From Gongronella butleri (taxonomy: Eukaryota; Mucoromycota; Mucoromycetes; Mucorales; Cunninghamellaceae): a stretch of DNA of 64,000 nt. This document shows positions 1 through 10,591 of the stretch, in pieces; the stretch's first letter is position 1; every line of letters begins with the position of its first letter. The stretch is from positions 310,001 through 374,000 of the forward strand of contig JAIWZP010000001.1 in assembly GCA_025201375.1 (NCBI GenBank), in the 5' to 3' direction. Below the pieces are notes generated by a model. That model was not told where the DNA came from and searched no databases. It saw only the letters and a list, made by a program, of their open reading frames with translations. The position numbers were made by a program, and so were the translations under genes.

Positions 1-244
1 TTTGTGTGTATGCGTGTGTGTCAATGTGGCGTAGGCGCGTGATGCAGGCAACAGACAGAGGTTAAACCAAGAAAAAAAGGAGAGCACAGATGGAATGGAA
101 GCTTGGATATTCTCTGACAACAAGGTGCGAGGCTGGATCGAAGCGTGATCAACAAGAATCGGCGTGGTGCAAAGTGAAATCAAGCAAAAATGGTAAAGAA
201 GAGGTCAAAAAGAGAGGACCACCTAGTCCGGCGCTTTTATTCCA

Positions 245-800
245 TGATGCCCGGGCCCTTGCTTGAATTGGAATCGGCATTTCAAATCATCATTTTGCTC
301 TTCAACGCGCTCTTTCGACTGCGACAAGCTTTTTTGGCGACTCCATTTGCTTGCTCTTGCAGCGCGAAAAAGAGCCACAAGCCTTGCTAAGACAATTCAC
401 GTGCTTTAAAATGAAAAAAAAAGATATTGTGTCCTAAGAAAACACCAAAATGATCAGAAATGATGAAAAATTCGCTTGACTGTGACAGATCGTCGTTTTA
501 CAAGGCCTTCTGGACACTCTGAGGGCGCGAAAAGGGGCAATTGTCCTTGAGAATGGCATCCATGTGCTTTAAAATAAACTGGAATACATCCTATTTTCAA
601 AAGCACCAAAAAATGACTCAAAACTCTTTTGAATAAAAATAGATTGGCATTAACAACGCCTTGTGGTTGTTCTTTGGTCGTGAAAAAGGAACACCGTCGT
701 TATTCAAGGCAGCCCCGTGCTTTAAAATAGCACAGGAAACACATTGATAGTCAAAAAAACCCAAAAATGGACAAATGGTTCAAAACGCGTTACAAGCCAT
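245..800. repeat. Degenerate tandem repeat, unit about 155 bp
   Basis: The box GTGCTTTAAAAT recurs at 401, 564 and 717 (spacing 163 and 153). Between the boxes the same order of elements recurs: an A-rich stretch with CACCAAAA or similar, a CGCTTGACTG/CAACGCCTTG-like segment, GCGAAAAAGG and a run ending in GGCA(T/G)CC. The sequence just before 401 fits a further, more diverged unit. No coding potential was seen. Confidence 0.55.
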
Positions 801-2273
801 TTGCAACGACAGTCAATGGACTCGCAAGGATGAAGATGAAATTGATCAACGTGGCCCATTGCTCAATTTGCAAGCAGTTGCTTCGGAAGTGGCACCATTC
901 GGCTAGTGGCGTGCCGAACTGTGCCAAATGGGGCACCATCCTTGGCACAAACGTGCCCAATGAGAATCAAAAATTAGACAATGATGTCAGCGTGCCCTTG
1001 GGTCGAGACCTCATGCAAAAAAAAAAAAAAAAGGAACAGGGGTCGAATAGAACGCAGATCAAGGGGATTAGGCCGTTTTTGGATGATGGCCATGTATTTT
1101 TCTCAATGAATGCGCTGATGCCTCTTTGAAAGGGCGAAGAGACCACTGTCACTATCCGTCATCATTAATGCACCTTATTTCGCGGCCATGTAAGCTATCT
1201 TGCGTCAAATTTCAGTGAGGACGGGCCGAGAAGGCCAAATTCATTCGAATTCGCACTCGATTTCTCATTGCATTTATGCACAAGAAGGAGCAAAAGGCCA
1301 GGCAAACGCCAACGTACAGCAAGGCACGGTGCAGCGTTCGCATGTGCCAAATGCAGATCAATGAGCCTCTAAAAGGACGCGCCTCAGTTTGAAAGGCCTC
1401 GTTTTTTTTATTTTTCCCCGCGTTGCAGATAAACGTGCCTCCTTAATTCTCGGTCAATTCAGGGGCAAAAAAAAAAAAAAAAAGAGGACACATCACTATG
1501 ATTTGCCCATTCAAAAAAAAAAAAAAAAAAAAAAGCAGGGAGCATCCGTTGCGCCAAATTGCGCGCATCTGAGACACCTTTTGTTTTCTTTATGCGCCCA
1601 ACGTCGATCTCCTCCCTTTCCCCCCTCATGACACATTCGATCCACGGTGCATCTGTTTGTTTGCGCACCTTCTCCAATAGTCTAATCCGTGATTTGCCCT
1701 CAGGAGACGCTAATGCATCCACCCGTTCCAAAAAGCCGCTAAACAATGCACCGCCCTGGCTCACTAGCAAGGAGATCCACGCTTGGGAGCATGAAAAAAA
1801 CAAGGATGGATGGAGGAGGCACCTCCTTGAGAGCGACCCAGGGCGTGGGCAAAGGAGAAAAGCGAATGGGCAGTAAGATCACGTTGTCCTGGACGAGGAA
1901 ACAAGGAGATGGCCGCTCTCGGCAATCAATCAATCCGTCAATCAATCAATCAAAGAAAGACGCACGCACCGCGTGCCCGCGCTCATTTCTACCTTTTTGT
2001 TGTGTAAATGGCCATTGGTTTTTTTTTTCGAGTCGCGAACGAGTGGCCTCCCTCTTTTCAGGGGGTGCAAGCTAAAAAAAAAAAAAAAAAAAAAAGGAGG
2101 AAAAGATTCATTGCGGGAGAAGGGCGCGGCCCATGAGCTCACTTGCTTTATGCAACATCGCGTATAAAAAGTGCATGCGCGGAAATCGAGCACTTAATCC
2201 TCTTTTTTTTTTTTTGTTTGTCTCTTTTTACCACTCTTTTTTTTGACGCTAATTCCCCTCCTCCTCCTCTAAT
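801..2273. other. No gene seen; A-tract-rich upstream region
   Basis: No open frame here resembles a protein. The stretch holds A runs near 1017, 1467, 1515 and 2073, and a short TCAA tetranucleotide repeat at about 1924-1952. The last 100 bases have a pyrimidine-rich tract running into the start codon at 2274 and probably serve as promoter and 5' UTR of the next gene. Confidence 0.5.
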
Positions 2274-2909
2274 ATGAAGAACACAGCTGTGCTTGCTCTT
2301 GTTGGTCTGCTTGCCGCCGCCCAAGTCCACGCCCAATGCGATTGTGACCCCACAGAGTCCGACTGCATGCGCGAGTGTGGTACGGCAATGAGAAAAAAAA
2401 AAAGAATTCGAGAATTCGAGAACAAAAAAAAAAAAAAAAAGAGAGCCCTAATTTTTCTTTTTCTTTTTTTATTAGTGATCTCGACGCAAGACTGTCTCAA
2501 ATCGTGCGACGGTGGCCCCTGCTACGATGGATGCATTTCGCAGCACTGGCCTGGAGCCAAGCCATCGCAGGAGGTGACGACGCCGTCGGCTTCCGTGTCG
2601 GATGCGACATTGAGTGCGAGCGCGTCGGCCACGGGCACGCAGAGCGCGTCGTCCGGCACGCCCACGGCGTCCGCGTCCCTGTCGGCGTCTAGCTCTGTCA
2701 GCAGCGCGTCGTCCACGAGTTCGCTCAGCCGCTCCTTGTCGTCCTTGTCCTCGCTCTCGCTTTCCACACCCAGCATCGCGCCCACCTCGTCCCTCACCGT
2801 GTCGCCCTCGCCCTCCGCCACGCCCACGCGCAGCGATGCAAACAGCCTCAAGTGGTCCTCCGCCGCCGCATTGGTCGCTGGTGCCGCCGCCATTGCCTGG
2901 TTCCAATAA
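2274..2909 (+). CDS. Small secreted Cys/Ser-rich protein, probably GPI-anchored
   Basis: Two exons are proposed: 2274-2379 and 2476-2909 (179 aa); an alternative acceptor at 2489-2490 would give 174 aa. The intron holds an A run and a T run. Residues 1-20 are a clear signal peptide (MKNTAVLALVGLLAAAQVHA). Next comes a short cysteine-rich head (QCDC, DCMREC, DCLKSCD, CYDGC), then a long Ser/Thr/Ala stretch expected to be O-mannosylated. The end is a hydrophobic tail after Ser-Asp-Ala-Asn, as in GPI-anchor signals. This is the general architecture of fungal cell-wall surface proteins. The cysteines do not follow the CFEM spacing. No enzymatic function is suggested. AATAAA lies at 2976-2981. Confidence 0.75.
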   Translation: MKNTAVLALVGLLAAAQVHAQCDCDPTESDCMRECGTAMRKKKRIREFENKKKKKKRALIFLFLFLLVISTQDCLKSCDGGPCYDGCISQHWPGAKPSQEVTTPSASVSDATLSASASATGTQSASSGTPTASASLSASSSVSSASSTSSLSRSLSSLSSLSLSTPSIAPTSSLTVSPSPSATPTRSDANSLKWSSAAALVAGAAAIAWFQ

Positions 2910-3596
2910 GTGTCTTGCTGTTTTATCATCTTTTCCTCTCCGTATAAATATTAATTCCTTGTTTCCCCGAGTAAAAATAAACCTGATTTTCCTTTGATTG
3001 AAAGCGTAAATGAAGCGCTGCAACCCCCTTGCTGTCGTAACGCATCACCTCCTCATTTTGAGTTACACCGCGGCGCTTTCTCCTCACTTTTTTTTAAAGT
3101 TTGCAGAAAACCAAGCAAACACGCCCAGAAACATAAATTTAGGAGAAACTGGCATGGGGGCTCACCTGTTAAAAGATAAAACATGGGAATTGCCCATGCC
3201 AACAAGGGAGAACAGGAAGAGAGAAAAAGGAAAAGAACTAAAAACCATAAAAAACGCGAAATAGTGATTTCTTTTGACTTTTACCAAGCCATGGCGATAT
3301 TAAGAATCAGCCATTTTGTCGTATTTCTCGGCCGCCAGTGCCAGCAACAGCGACTGCGTGTCATGATGACGGCGTGCATGTGCATGGGACAAAAGACAAA
3401 AAAACAGGGCGAAAAATCGGATGTCGCGCGCCCGCGCCTGTCAAAAAAGCACCACACAGTGGAGTTTGAAATAGTCCGGCGGAGAATGAAGCGTGTCCGG
3501 TGGAGTGGATGACGGACAGGGCAAAAAGCGCAGGAAAAAAAATCCTTGTTTCATCATTTCTCGCTTTTTTGCTTCCTCCATATACAATACGACACC
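2910..3596. other. Intergenic, no gene seen
   Basis: This stretch holds the 3' UTR of the upstream gene (AATAAA at 2976) and, near 3540-3596, a pyrimidine-rich stretch ahead of the next start codon (context GACACCATGG). Short open frames here show no family resemblance and overlap low-complexity sequence. Confidence 0.4.
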
Positions 3597-5945
3597 ATGG
3601 CCACAGGCACTCTGAAGGTGTAAGTGAAAGACCAAGCATGAAACACGCGACTAACACGCCGGACTTGCTTTTAGACTCGTGACCGGTTCGGTCAACAGCC
3701 AGTTTTCCGCGTTTTTCGACAAGATCAGCAATATCAATAGCAAACACGGCCCGTTTGATCTCGTGCTGTGCACAGGCGACTTTTTCGCCTCTGACGACGC
3801 GCTGCCAGACGTCCATGCGCTCTTGCAAGGCAGCATTCAAGGTAAAAAACATCACAAAAAACGTATGAAAAAGCGAAAACAGTTTTTTTTTTGACGCTTT
3901 TTTCCTTTTTTTTTTTTTTTTTTTGGTTAGCACCCGTGTCGACGTACTTTATCCAGGGTGGTCAGCGGCTCCCTGAGGCCGTGCAGCAACATCTCGAGTC
4001 TAATCAGGACACGGTGTGCGAAAATGTGATGTATTTGGGCAGCAAAGGCATCATGACGACGGCCGAGGGCCTCAAGATCGCGTACCTGAGCGGCAATGGC
4101 GCCGGCGACGACGCGTCTGCATTGACGTACGACGCGGACGCCGTGCAAAAGCTGCGCACGTCCAAGCACGCGCCACATGGTGTGGATCTCCTTTTGACGG
4201 CCGAATGGCCGCTCGGCGTGCAGCAAGGCAGCGCAAATACGCCGTCTTCATCGCTTAAAACCGCGTCGCGCGCCATTGCACAGCTCGCGCTCGGCCTCAA
4301 GCCTCGCTACCACTTTGCCGACTCGGAAGCCATCTTTTATGAGCGCGAACCTTACACCAATATCGTCGGCTTTGGCGACAAGGACGAACAACCCGCTTCA
4401 CACGTCACGCGCTTCATCGGCCTCGGCCATGCCCTGAACAAGGACAAACAACGCGTCAGTTCAAAAGAGAAAAAAAAAGAAAAAAAATGCGATTCTCATC
4501 CCCTTTTCTTAGTGGTTCTACGCGTACAACATGGTGCCCATGTCCAAGGCGACACCCGACGTCTTGACCGCGCGCCCAACACTCACCACAGACGCGCCAT
4601 TCTGGGAAATCACACAAGCTGGACGCGATCGCAAGCGCGGCCCGGCCGATGATAGCAACGGCAGCTTTTTCTGGGGCGATGCCGGCCAGCCAGCCAAGAA
4701 ACGAGGTAATAGATGCCTTCCTTTATGCATTTAGATGCGTTATTAACCTTCCATTTCTGTCAGCGCCACCTCCCAACTATGTGTGCAAAAAATGCAATGT
4801 GCCCGGCCATTTCATCCAAGATTGCCCTGAAAATCAACAGCAACAGCAACAGCAGCATCGTGGCCCGCCCGACAGCTACGTGTGCAAGATCTGCAACACG
4901 CCCGGCCATTGGCTGCAGAATTGCCCACAGCGCACCGTGCCCAATTGTAAGAATCACGACAAAAAAAAAAGCCGAAAACCGACTGACACGTCACACCCCC
5001 CACCTCTTATTTTTTTTTTAAAAAAAAAAAAAAGTGAGCGAATGCTGGTTCTGCCTGTCAAATCCAAACATTGAAAAGCACCTGATCACATCGATTGGCA
5101 ATGAGATTTACATGACGCTGGCCAAGGGGCCCTTGGTCGCGCCTGAGACGTGCAACATCCCTGGCGGAGGCCACGTTTTGCTCATCGCCATCAACCATTA
5201 CCCTGCTTTTGGTCGCGTCCCGCCCGAGCACGTCGACGCCGTCCACGCCGAGCTAAACCAGTACAAGGACGCCCTCCGCAGCCTCTTTAACAAACACGGC
5301 CACGACATGGTCGTCTACGAAATCGCGCGCGAAGCCCAACGTGGCCTATCGCATGCCCATCTCCAGATCGTCGCCGTCCCAAAAGGCTCATCCGACAACA
5401 TCGAAGCCATTGTACAAGAGGAGGCCGCAAAGGCTGGCTACGCGCTGCAAAACGAACGATCGGACTCTGTAAGAAACGCGACTAAAAAGATAAAAAGATA
5501 AAAAGAAAAAAAAGAACAGGGTCTATCTTGGATCGATCGTGCCGCTTGATCGATGATGGCGTCATTGCGTGGCCCGCGCCCCCGCTTCTACAAAGAAAGA
5601 CCGATTGTGTCAGCTCACTTTTTTTGGATATTTTGCAGGACCGCGACTACTTTGACATGGAATTGCCCAATGGCAAGCATCTCATTCATCTCCTCCACCC
5701 AAAGACACGGTTTAATCTCCAGTTTGGCAGGTATGAATGGAACATCACTTCGAAATCACTTCGAAAACATATGATGTCACTCAACTTACCTATTTTTTTT
5801 TTTGATTGACAGACAAACCTTGGCACGTGCATTGGGCCAGGATGACCGCGCTGACTGGAAGAATTGCAAGCAGGAAACGGACGACGAAAAGCAGGCGGGC
5901 AAGGCGTTCAAGGGCGCGTTCAAGCCGTTTGATTTCACCCTGTAG
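3597..5945 (+). CDS. DRN1: CWF19-like protein 1 (Drn1 family), spliceosome/lariat-debranching factor
   Basis: Eight exons: 3597-3619, 3675-3841, 3931-4454, 4513-4705, 4764-4946, 5035-5468, 5639-5730, 5813-5945. They give 582 aa, and all phases agree. The N-terminal part (MATGTLKVLVTGSVNSQF...LCTGDFF) is the metallophosphoesterase-like domain of CWF19L1/Drn1, which is related to Dbr1. Two CCHC zinc knuckles follow (YVCKKCNVPGHFIQDCP and YVCKICNTPGHWLQNCP, about residues 308-354). The CwfJ C-terminal domain begins at CWFC and contains the HIT-like SHAHLQIVAV and NIPGGGHVLLI. The family associates with late spliceosomes and promotes turnover of intron lariats in the nucleus. Intron 3 has an unusual GTCAGT donor. 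Two tandem CCHC knuckles are a notable variation. Confidence 0.9.
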
Positions 5946-6196
5946 CCAAATTCTGCAATTCTGTTGTGTATATAGTTGCTGATTCGCAGCATTCCGTCAA
6001 ACCCTTGATAAAAACTTCTGCGTTTTCCCGCCTTTGTCCTCATTTCAATCGGCGCCTCGCGATCCAAACATGGGTTGGGCCAGGCGTTTGCACCTTGTAT
6101 CTTATAAAAAGACGTGATTTCTTCTTTTTTTCGATAGTTTTTCCTTTTTTTTTCATCGTTTTTTTTTATTTGATTTTTATACATTGCAAAGCCATC

Positions 6197-7565
6197 ATGA
6201 GTGAACATCCCACCGTGCCTGCCGTCAGCGTGGCTGAAGCCAAGAACATTGCAAGTGAATTCCACAGCCGCACTCAAAACTCCGCCAGTCCTGCGCACCA
6301 CCACACAGATCTTGGCCATCCGCCTCCCAATGCGTCGTCGTCGACGCTGAGAGACTGGTCCTTGCTGCAAGACCCCGTCATCCACACGGAACGCCTGGAT
6401 GCCATCCGCAACAAAAAGGGCTACATCATCGACATGGATGGTGTCATCTACCACGTAAGCAAAAAAAAAAAAAAAAAAATCGCGTGGAAAACACGGGGGT
6501 TGGCAAATCTGACACCATGGGTCTTTCTTTTTTTTTTCTTCTTTGCCTTAGGGTGGCACTTTGTTGCCAGGCGCTATTGAGCTTGTCAACTTTTTGCAAA
6601 AGAACAACAAGAAGTTCTTGTTTTTGACCAACAACTCGGCGCCCACGCCGCGTGAGCTGCAGTCCAAATTGGAGCGCCTGGGCATCAATGTCGGTGAGGA
6701 TCACTTTTTCACCTCTGGCCAGGCCACCGCCTACTTTTTAAAGTCGCAAGCCCCTGACGTAAGCTGAACACGGGATCAATTCATGCAATTGACGTGACTG
6801 ACGTCTCTTTTTTTTCTATTTCCAGGGTGGCACCGTCTATGTCATTGGTGAGCCTGGCTTGGCCTACTCGCTGTACGATATGGGCTTTTTCATGAATGAT
6901 CATAACCCCGACTATGTGGTTCTTGGTGAAAGCAACACGTACAACTTTGAAAAGCTTACCAAGGCCGTGCAATTGGTCCAGCAGGGCGCAAAGCTCATTG
7001 CCACCCACTTGGACACGGAGAATCTGGATTCGGTCGGCCGCAAGATCCCTGCAACTGGCGCATTCACCGCCAGCGTCGAATTAGTCACCAACACCAAGGC
7101 TTTCTATTGCGGCAAACCTTCTGCACTCATCATGCGCTACGCGCAGCGCGTCCTCGGCCTCAGCCGACTTGAAACATGCATCATTGGCGATCGCATGGAT
7201 ACAGAGTAAGCAATTAAAAGAAGAAAAAATGATAAAACAAAGCGAGAACACATTTACTCATCTCTTATTTCGTGTGTTCCGTGTGTATTGCGCAGCATTG
7301 TTGCTGGTATCTCATCTGAAATTGATCCTGTGCTCGTGCTCTCTGGTGTGACAAGCATGGACATGCTGCAGCAATACGCTTACCGCCCTTATTTGATTCT
7401 TGGCGGCGTGTACGAGATCCCGGCCGATGGCGAAGAGCATTTGGTCAGTCAATCAGACATGGATGAGGCCGCCAGACGCGTAAGTGCACCGTTAAATCTC
7501 CTCGCATGTCGAAATTTAACCAATTTTCGTTTTTTTTTTCCATGTTGCAGGCATCCTTCCTTTAA
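6197..7565 (+). CDS. NagD-type HAD superfamily (class IIA) phosphatase
   Basis: Five exons: 6197-6454, 6552-6758, 6826-7205, 7296-7479, 7551-7565 (347 aa). HAD motif I is DMDGVIYHGG (nucleophile Asp79, acid/base Asp81). Motif II lies in FLFLTNNSAPTPREL. The motif III lysine is probably in YCGKPSALIM, and motif IV is GDRMDTDIVAG. The C-terminal SGVTSMDMLQQYAYRP and LGGVYEI also match NagD. Families of this type hydrolyse nucleotide monophosphates or small phosphoesters in the cytosol. The core looks closer to bacterial NagD than to fungal Pho13 (which has DCDGVLW). An approximately 70-residue His/Ser-rich N-terminal extension precedes it. The last exon encodes only four residues plus stop, so the C-terminus is the least certain part. 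Confidence 0.88.
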
Positions 7566-7849
7566 AAAATGATTTTTGAGCGCAAAAAAATAAATACAGT
7601 ACGATTAAATATTACTGTACCGTGCATTTTACAGAACGAGTTCAATTTTGGGCCTAATCGGACAAATTCTTTGGGGGGGGGAAAATTGTAATATGCATTT
7701 TTCGCGTAAACCATCGTTCACCTCGCGAGTCAAGGACTGAATCGTTTCGAAACGCGCTCAACATGAAGTGGCAAGCAACCTGGTATCATAATCTCAAACT
7801 GGGACGAGCGAAATTTGCCATTGTCTGGCATGACGGGCACGTGCTAAAT
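7566..7849. other. Intergenic, no gene seen
   Basis: AT-rich 3' flank of the phosphatase gene, with AATAAA-like sequence near 7588 and a G8 run near 7673. No gene was recognised. Confidence 0.4.
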
Positions 7850-8940
7850 GAACATTAAATACGAGTTTTCAGAGTCATTGCACACCAAGTCACCGAGATC
7901 TCAACACAACCATTCCAAAACACAAGCGCTCTTACCGCGTTTGGCTGCTAATTCATTTGGAGATGACGTGCGCGCTGATACGTTTGGCTGTTGTCGCGTA
8001 CGCCACCAAAATGGACAAACCCTTACACCCATTTTGCTAGGCGCGTCCTCCGGATCTTGTTCATCGGGTCCCATATTTAAGCTAGAGGATGCTGAACACA
8101 AAACACCAACGATGGCAATTTTTTTTTAGAGATAGGATCACTCAGTCCTGAAAACATGCGTTTTGCATAAAATCAGGGCCAAATCAGGGTCAAAACGACT
8201 CCTGAAGGCTAAGTCGCTGAAAAATCGAAGCGATGTTGTTTCCAAAAAACAAGCGCTTTTACTTCGTTTGACCGCTGATTCATTTGAAGTGACTCACGTG
8301 TATGATAGGGGCGCTCAGCCGTTGCCGCTGTACAAGACAAAATGGTGCTGATCTTACCCCTTTTACGCCTATGAAACTGGCGCTTCATCAGAAACTTGCT
8401 CATTTGGTCCCAAATTTGGACCAGTAGATGGTAGACCTACCGGGTACTACTAATTCTCCAGTAGTGTTCATTTTTTTCGCGAATCGGATCACACAGTCCC
8501 GAGAAAGCTGGAGATACGTTTACTACTGAAACCCCAGCGTCAAACAATATTTTACGCGTTTCTCCTGATGAGCGTGACCATTTGGCATCAAACTTAGACT
8601 AGTGCATAATCGGCTCAAAACTTGCATGATTCCAAGTTTTTCCAGAGATCGAATCACTTTGTCTTGTGAGTTGTGAAAATGCATTTTCATAAATTCAGGG
8701 CCAAAACAGGATCAAAACTATGATATCCCTAAAGGCTAAATAACTCGCCGAGAACGTGGCGCGCGCAATGTCCCAAAATCACAAGCGCTTTTACTGCGCG
8801 CGTTCGTCCGCTCTCCGCTGGTTCATTTGAGGTGATTCATGTGTAGTAGGGGCGCTCAGCCGCCGTTGCCGCCATACTGTACGAGACCAAATTTTGCTGA
8901 TTTTACCCTTTTTTTTACGCCTATTATGAAACTAGCTCAA
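7850..8940. repeat. Degenerate repeat cluster with a recurring GTTTGACCGCTGATTCATTTG box
   Basis: Related blocks occur at about 7915-8050, 8127-8350, 8475-8560 and 8640-8900. One recurring block is AATCGGATCACACAGTCC-like (8130, 8480, 8645). Another is CAGGGCCAAATCAGGGTCAA-like (8175, 8697). A third starts CAAGCGCTTTTAC and runs into a CGTTTGACCGCTGATTCAT-like box (7924, 8250, 8782), followed by GGGGCGCTCAGCCG in two copies. Frames are not conserved between copies, so I treat it as non-coding or decayed repeat. The GCTGATTCAT box recurs in the Helitron relic at 24.9-25.1 kb. Confidence 0.6.
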
Positions 8941-9168
8941 GCGCTATGATAGGCACGTTGGTACGGCGACCTGTCTACAATGCACACAATGTGCATTGAC
9001 GCGCGCGGCGGCGCCTAGCACCACCCCACAATTGGTGTGCCTGGCTGATGATGGAGCTCATTGTTCTCGTTGTTCACATGCCAGAGCGAAGCATGAACGT
9101 CGTCGTGACCTTTGTTGTACCGGTATGTGATTATAGAGGAGATAAGGGAAGCAAATATAAATACTGTA

Positions 9169-10110
9169 CACTTTTTCATCAAAATCTTTGATCGCGCGCG
9201 ATTTGCTCGACAGCTGTCTAGTCGACCCCCAAGTTTTATTGCAGTTTTAATAAAAAACAGGGGGCAAAGCACCTCATGGGATGACTTACTCAGTACAGTA
9301 TGGCGCGCTACGTAGGTAGCTTCTTGGTGTTAAACTTTATTTTTGCATCGGTCATTTCGCCAGACTGCAGCCCAGTAGTCAGCGCACAAAAATTGCAAAA
9401 AAAGAAAAAAGAAAAAATTAAAAATTCTATGCAATCCACCACCTTAATTTGGAAGTATCAAACCTTAATTTTTTGCAAAAAAAAAGTCTTGCCCAAAGCA
9501 GGCAATTTTTCTCAGTCGATCGCCGTTCATGCGTCACTCGTTGCACATTTTTCTCAAGTTGAGGCGACCTGTCATTTTGCGTGCCAATAGCAAATTGTCG
9601 GAGTTACCTGTTTGGGATGCATTGATCACTCGGAGTTCGAAATTTCAAAAATTAGGCATTTTCTGAGATTGAAATGTGTGACCCCTGAGTGACCCCTGAA
9701 TTTTCAAAAGTGGTCGTAGCGCTTTGGGGTTTTAAACTTTTTTGTTGCAAAATTTTCGCTGAACTCGATGCGGCTATTTTTGAGCAGGGTCAACCATGCG
9801 GATGGACAGATGAATGAAAAATAGTATAAATTTGAGGTTTTTGGAATTTTCGAGTCCAAAAAAATCGGGCGGTTTCGTCTTGAGCGCTGTGCAATAGTTT
9901 ACAGTATCCCGTGACGCAGATTTCATTACGGTATCATACTGGCGGGCAAGAGTGGCTGTAAAAATATTTCTGGAGGCTCAACAAGCCGTCAAAGTCCAGA
10001 AAACGCGTCTTACAAAGGAAAGTGTGTTCTTTGTGCAGCGTAAAGTGTCATAGCGCGCTACTACTGTACTGGCCTTGAAATGGTGGCTTTCGTCAATTTC
10101 TGTCCACTGG
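9169..10110. repeat. Dispersed repeat, copy A (direct partner at 50414-51335)
   Basis: It starts at CACTTTTTCATCAAAATCTT and runs through matching landmarks: TTTGATCGCG, TTGCTCGACA, TTTATTGCAGTTTT, GATGACTT, a GCAATCCACCACC segment, TCAGTCGATCGCCGTTCATG, GGGATGCATTGATCACTCG, GTGACCCCTGAGTGACCCCT, GTGGTCGTAGCGCTTTGGGG, CAGATGGACAGATGAATG, and CAATTTCTGTCCA near the end. The same landmarks appear in the same order and orientation 41 kb downstream. There is no long open frame and no obvious terminal repeat. It may be a decayed or non-autonomous transposable element. Confidence 0.8.
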
Positions 10111-10591
10111 GTATAAAAATCAACAACAACAGATCAAAATTCCAAGCTGATGAAAATCGTGTTTTCATGCCATTTCTCGGCATTTTGGGTACTGCAGTAT
10201 TCATACAAATTCGGCAGCCAGAGATGGGACGCACAGCATACTGGCAGGGTGGCAGCGACGCGTCCATCAAGAAAGTTGACCATCGTCACGAAATCAAAAA
10301 TGATGGCGTTACAGTAGCAGCCGTGTGGAAGCAAAGTGCCGCTTCTTGCAGCGTTTTTGTTACTTGTGTCATATTTTTTGGTCATCAGCCATGAATTATC
10401 ATATAATAGACAACAGTACCAGGACACGCATTGAGTCTGTCAAGTTACAGTAGGAGCGCAGTCAACAGGAAAATAAAGGAGGCGTCAGAAAAAAAAAAAG
10501 AGCAAAATAAAAGGCGGAGTTTCCGTGCGTGTGCCTTTTCCTGCTCTTTCCACATTTCTTGTTGCCGCTTGCCAGAACGATTTCCGTCAAA
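10111..10591. other. Intergenic, no gene seen
   Basis: Flank of repeat copy A; several TACAGTA/TACTGCAGTA motifs occur (for example near 10190, 10308, 10445). The last 120 bases (A run at about 10489, then a T/C-rich stretch) are probably the promoter and 5' UTR of the gene starting at 10592. Confidence 0.4.

Noticed and set aside
967..1152. Minus-strand reading frame over an A run
   Set aside because: It is mostly a poly-Phe stretch from a T run with no start context or family similarity; same for many frames across homopolymers in the window.
2472..3023. Long Arg/Gly-rich frame opposite the Ser-rich secreted protein
   Set aside because: It is the antisense shadow of Ser/Ala/Thr codons in the GPI-type gene and has no independent features.
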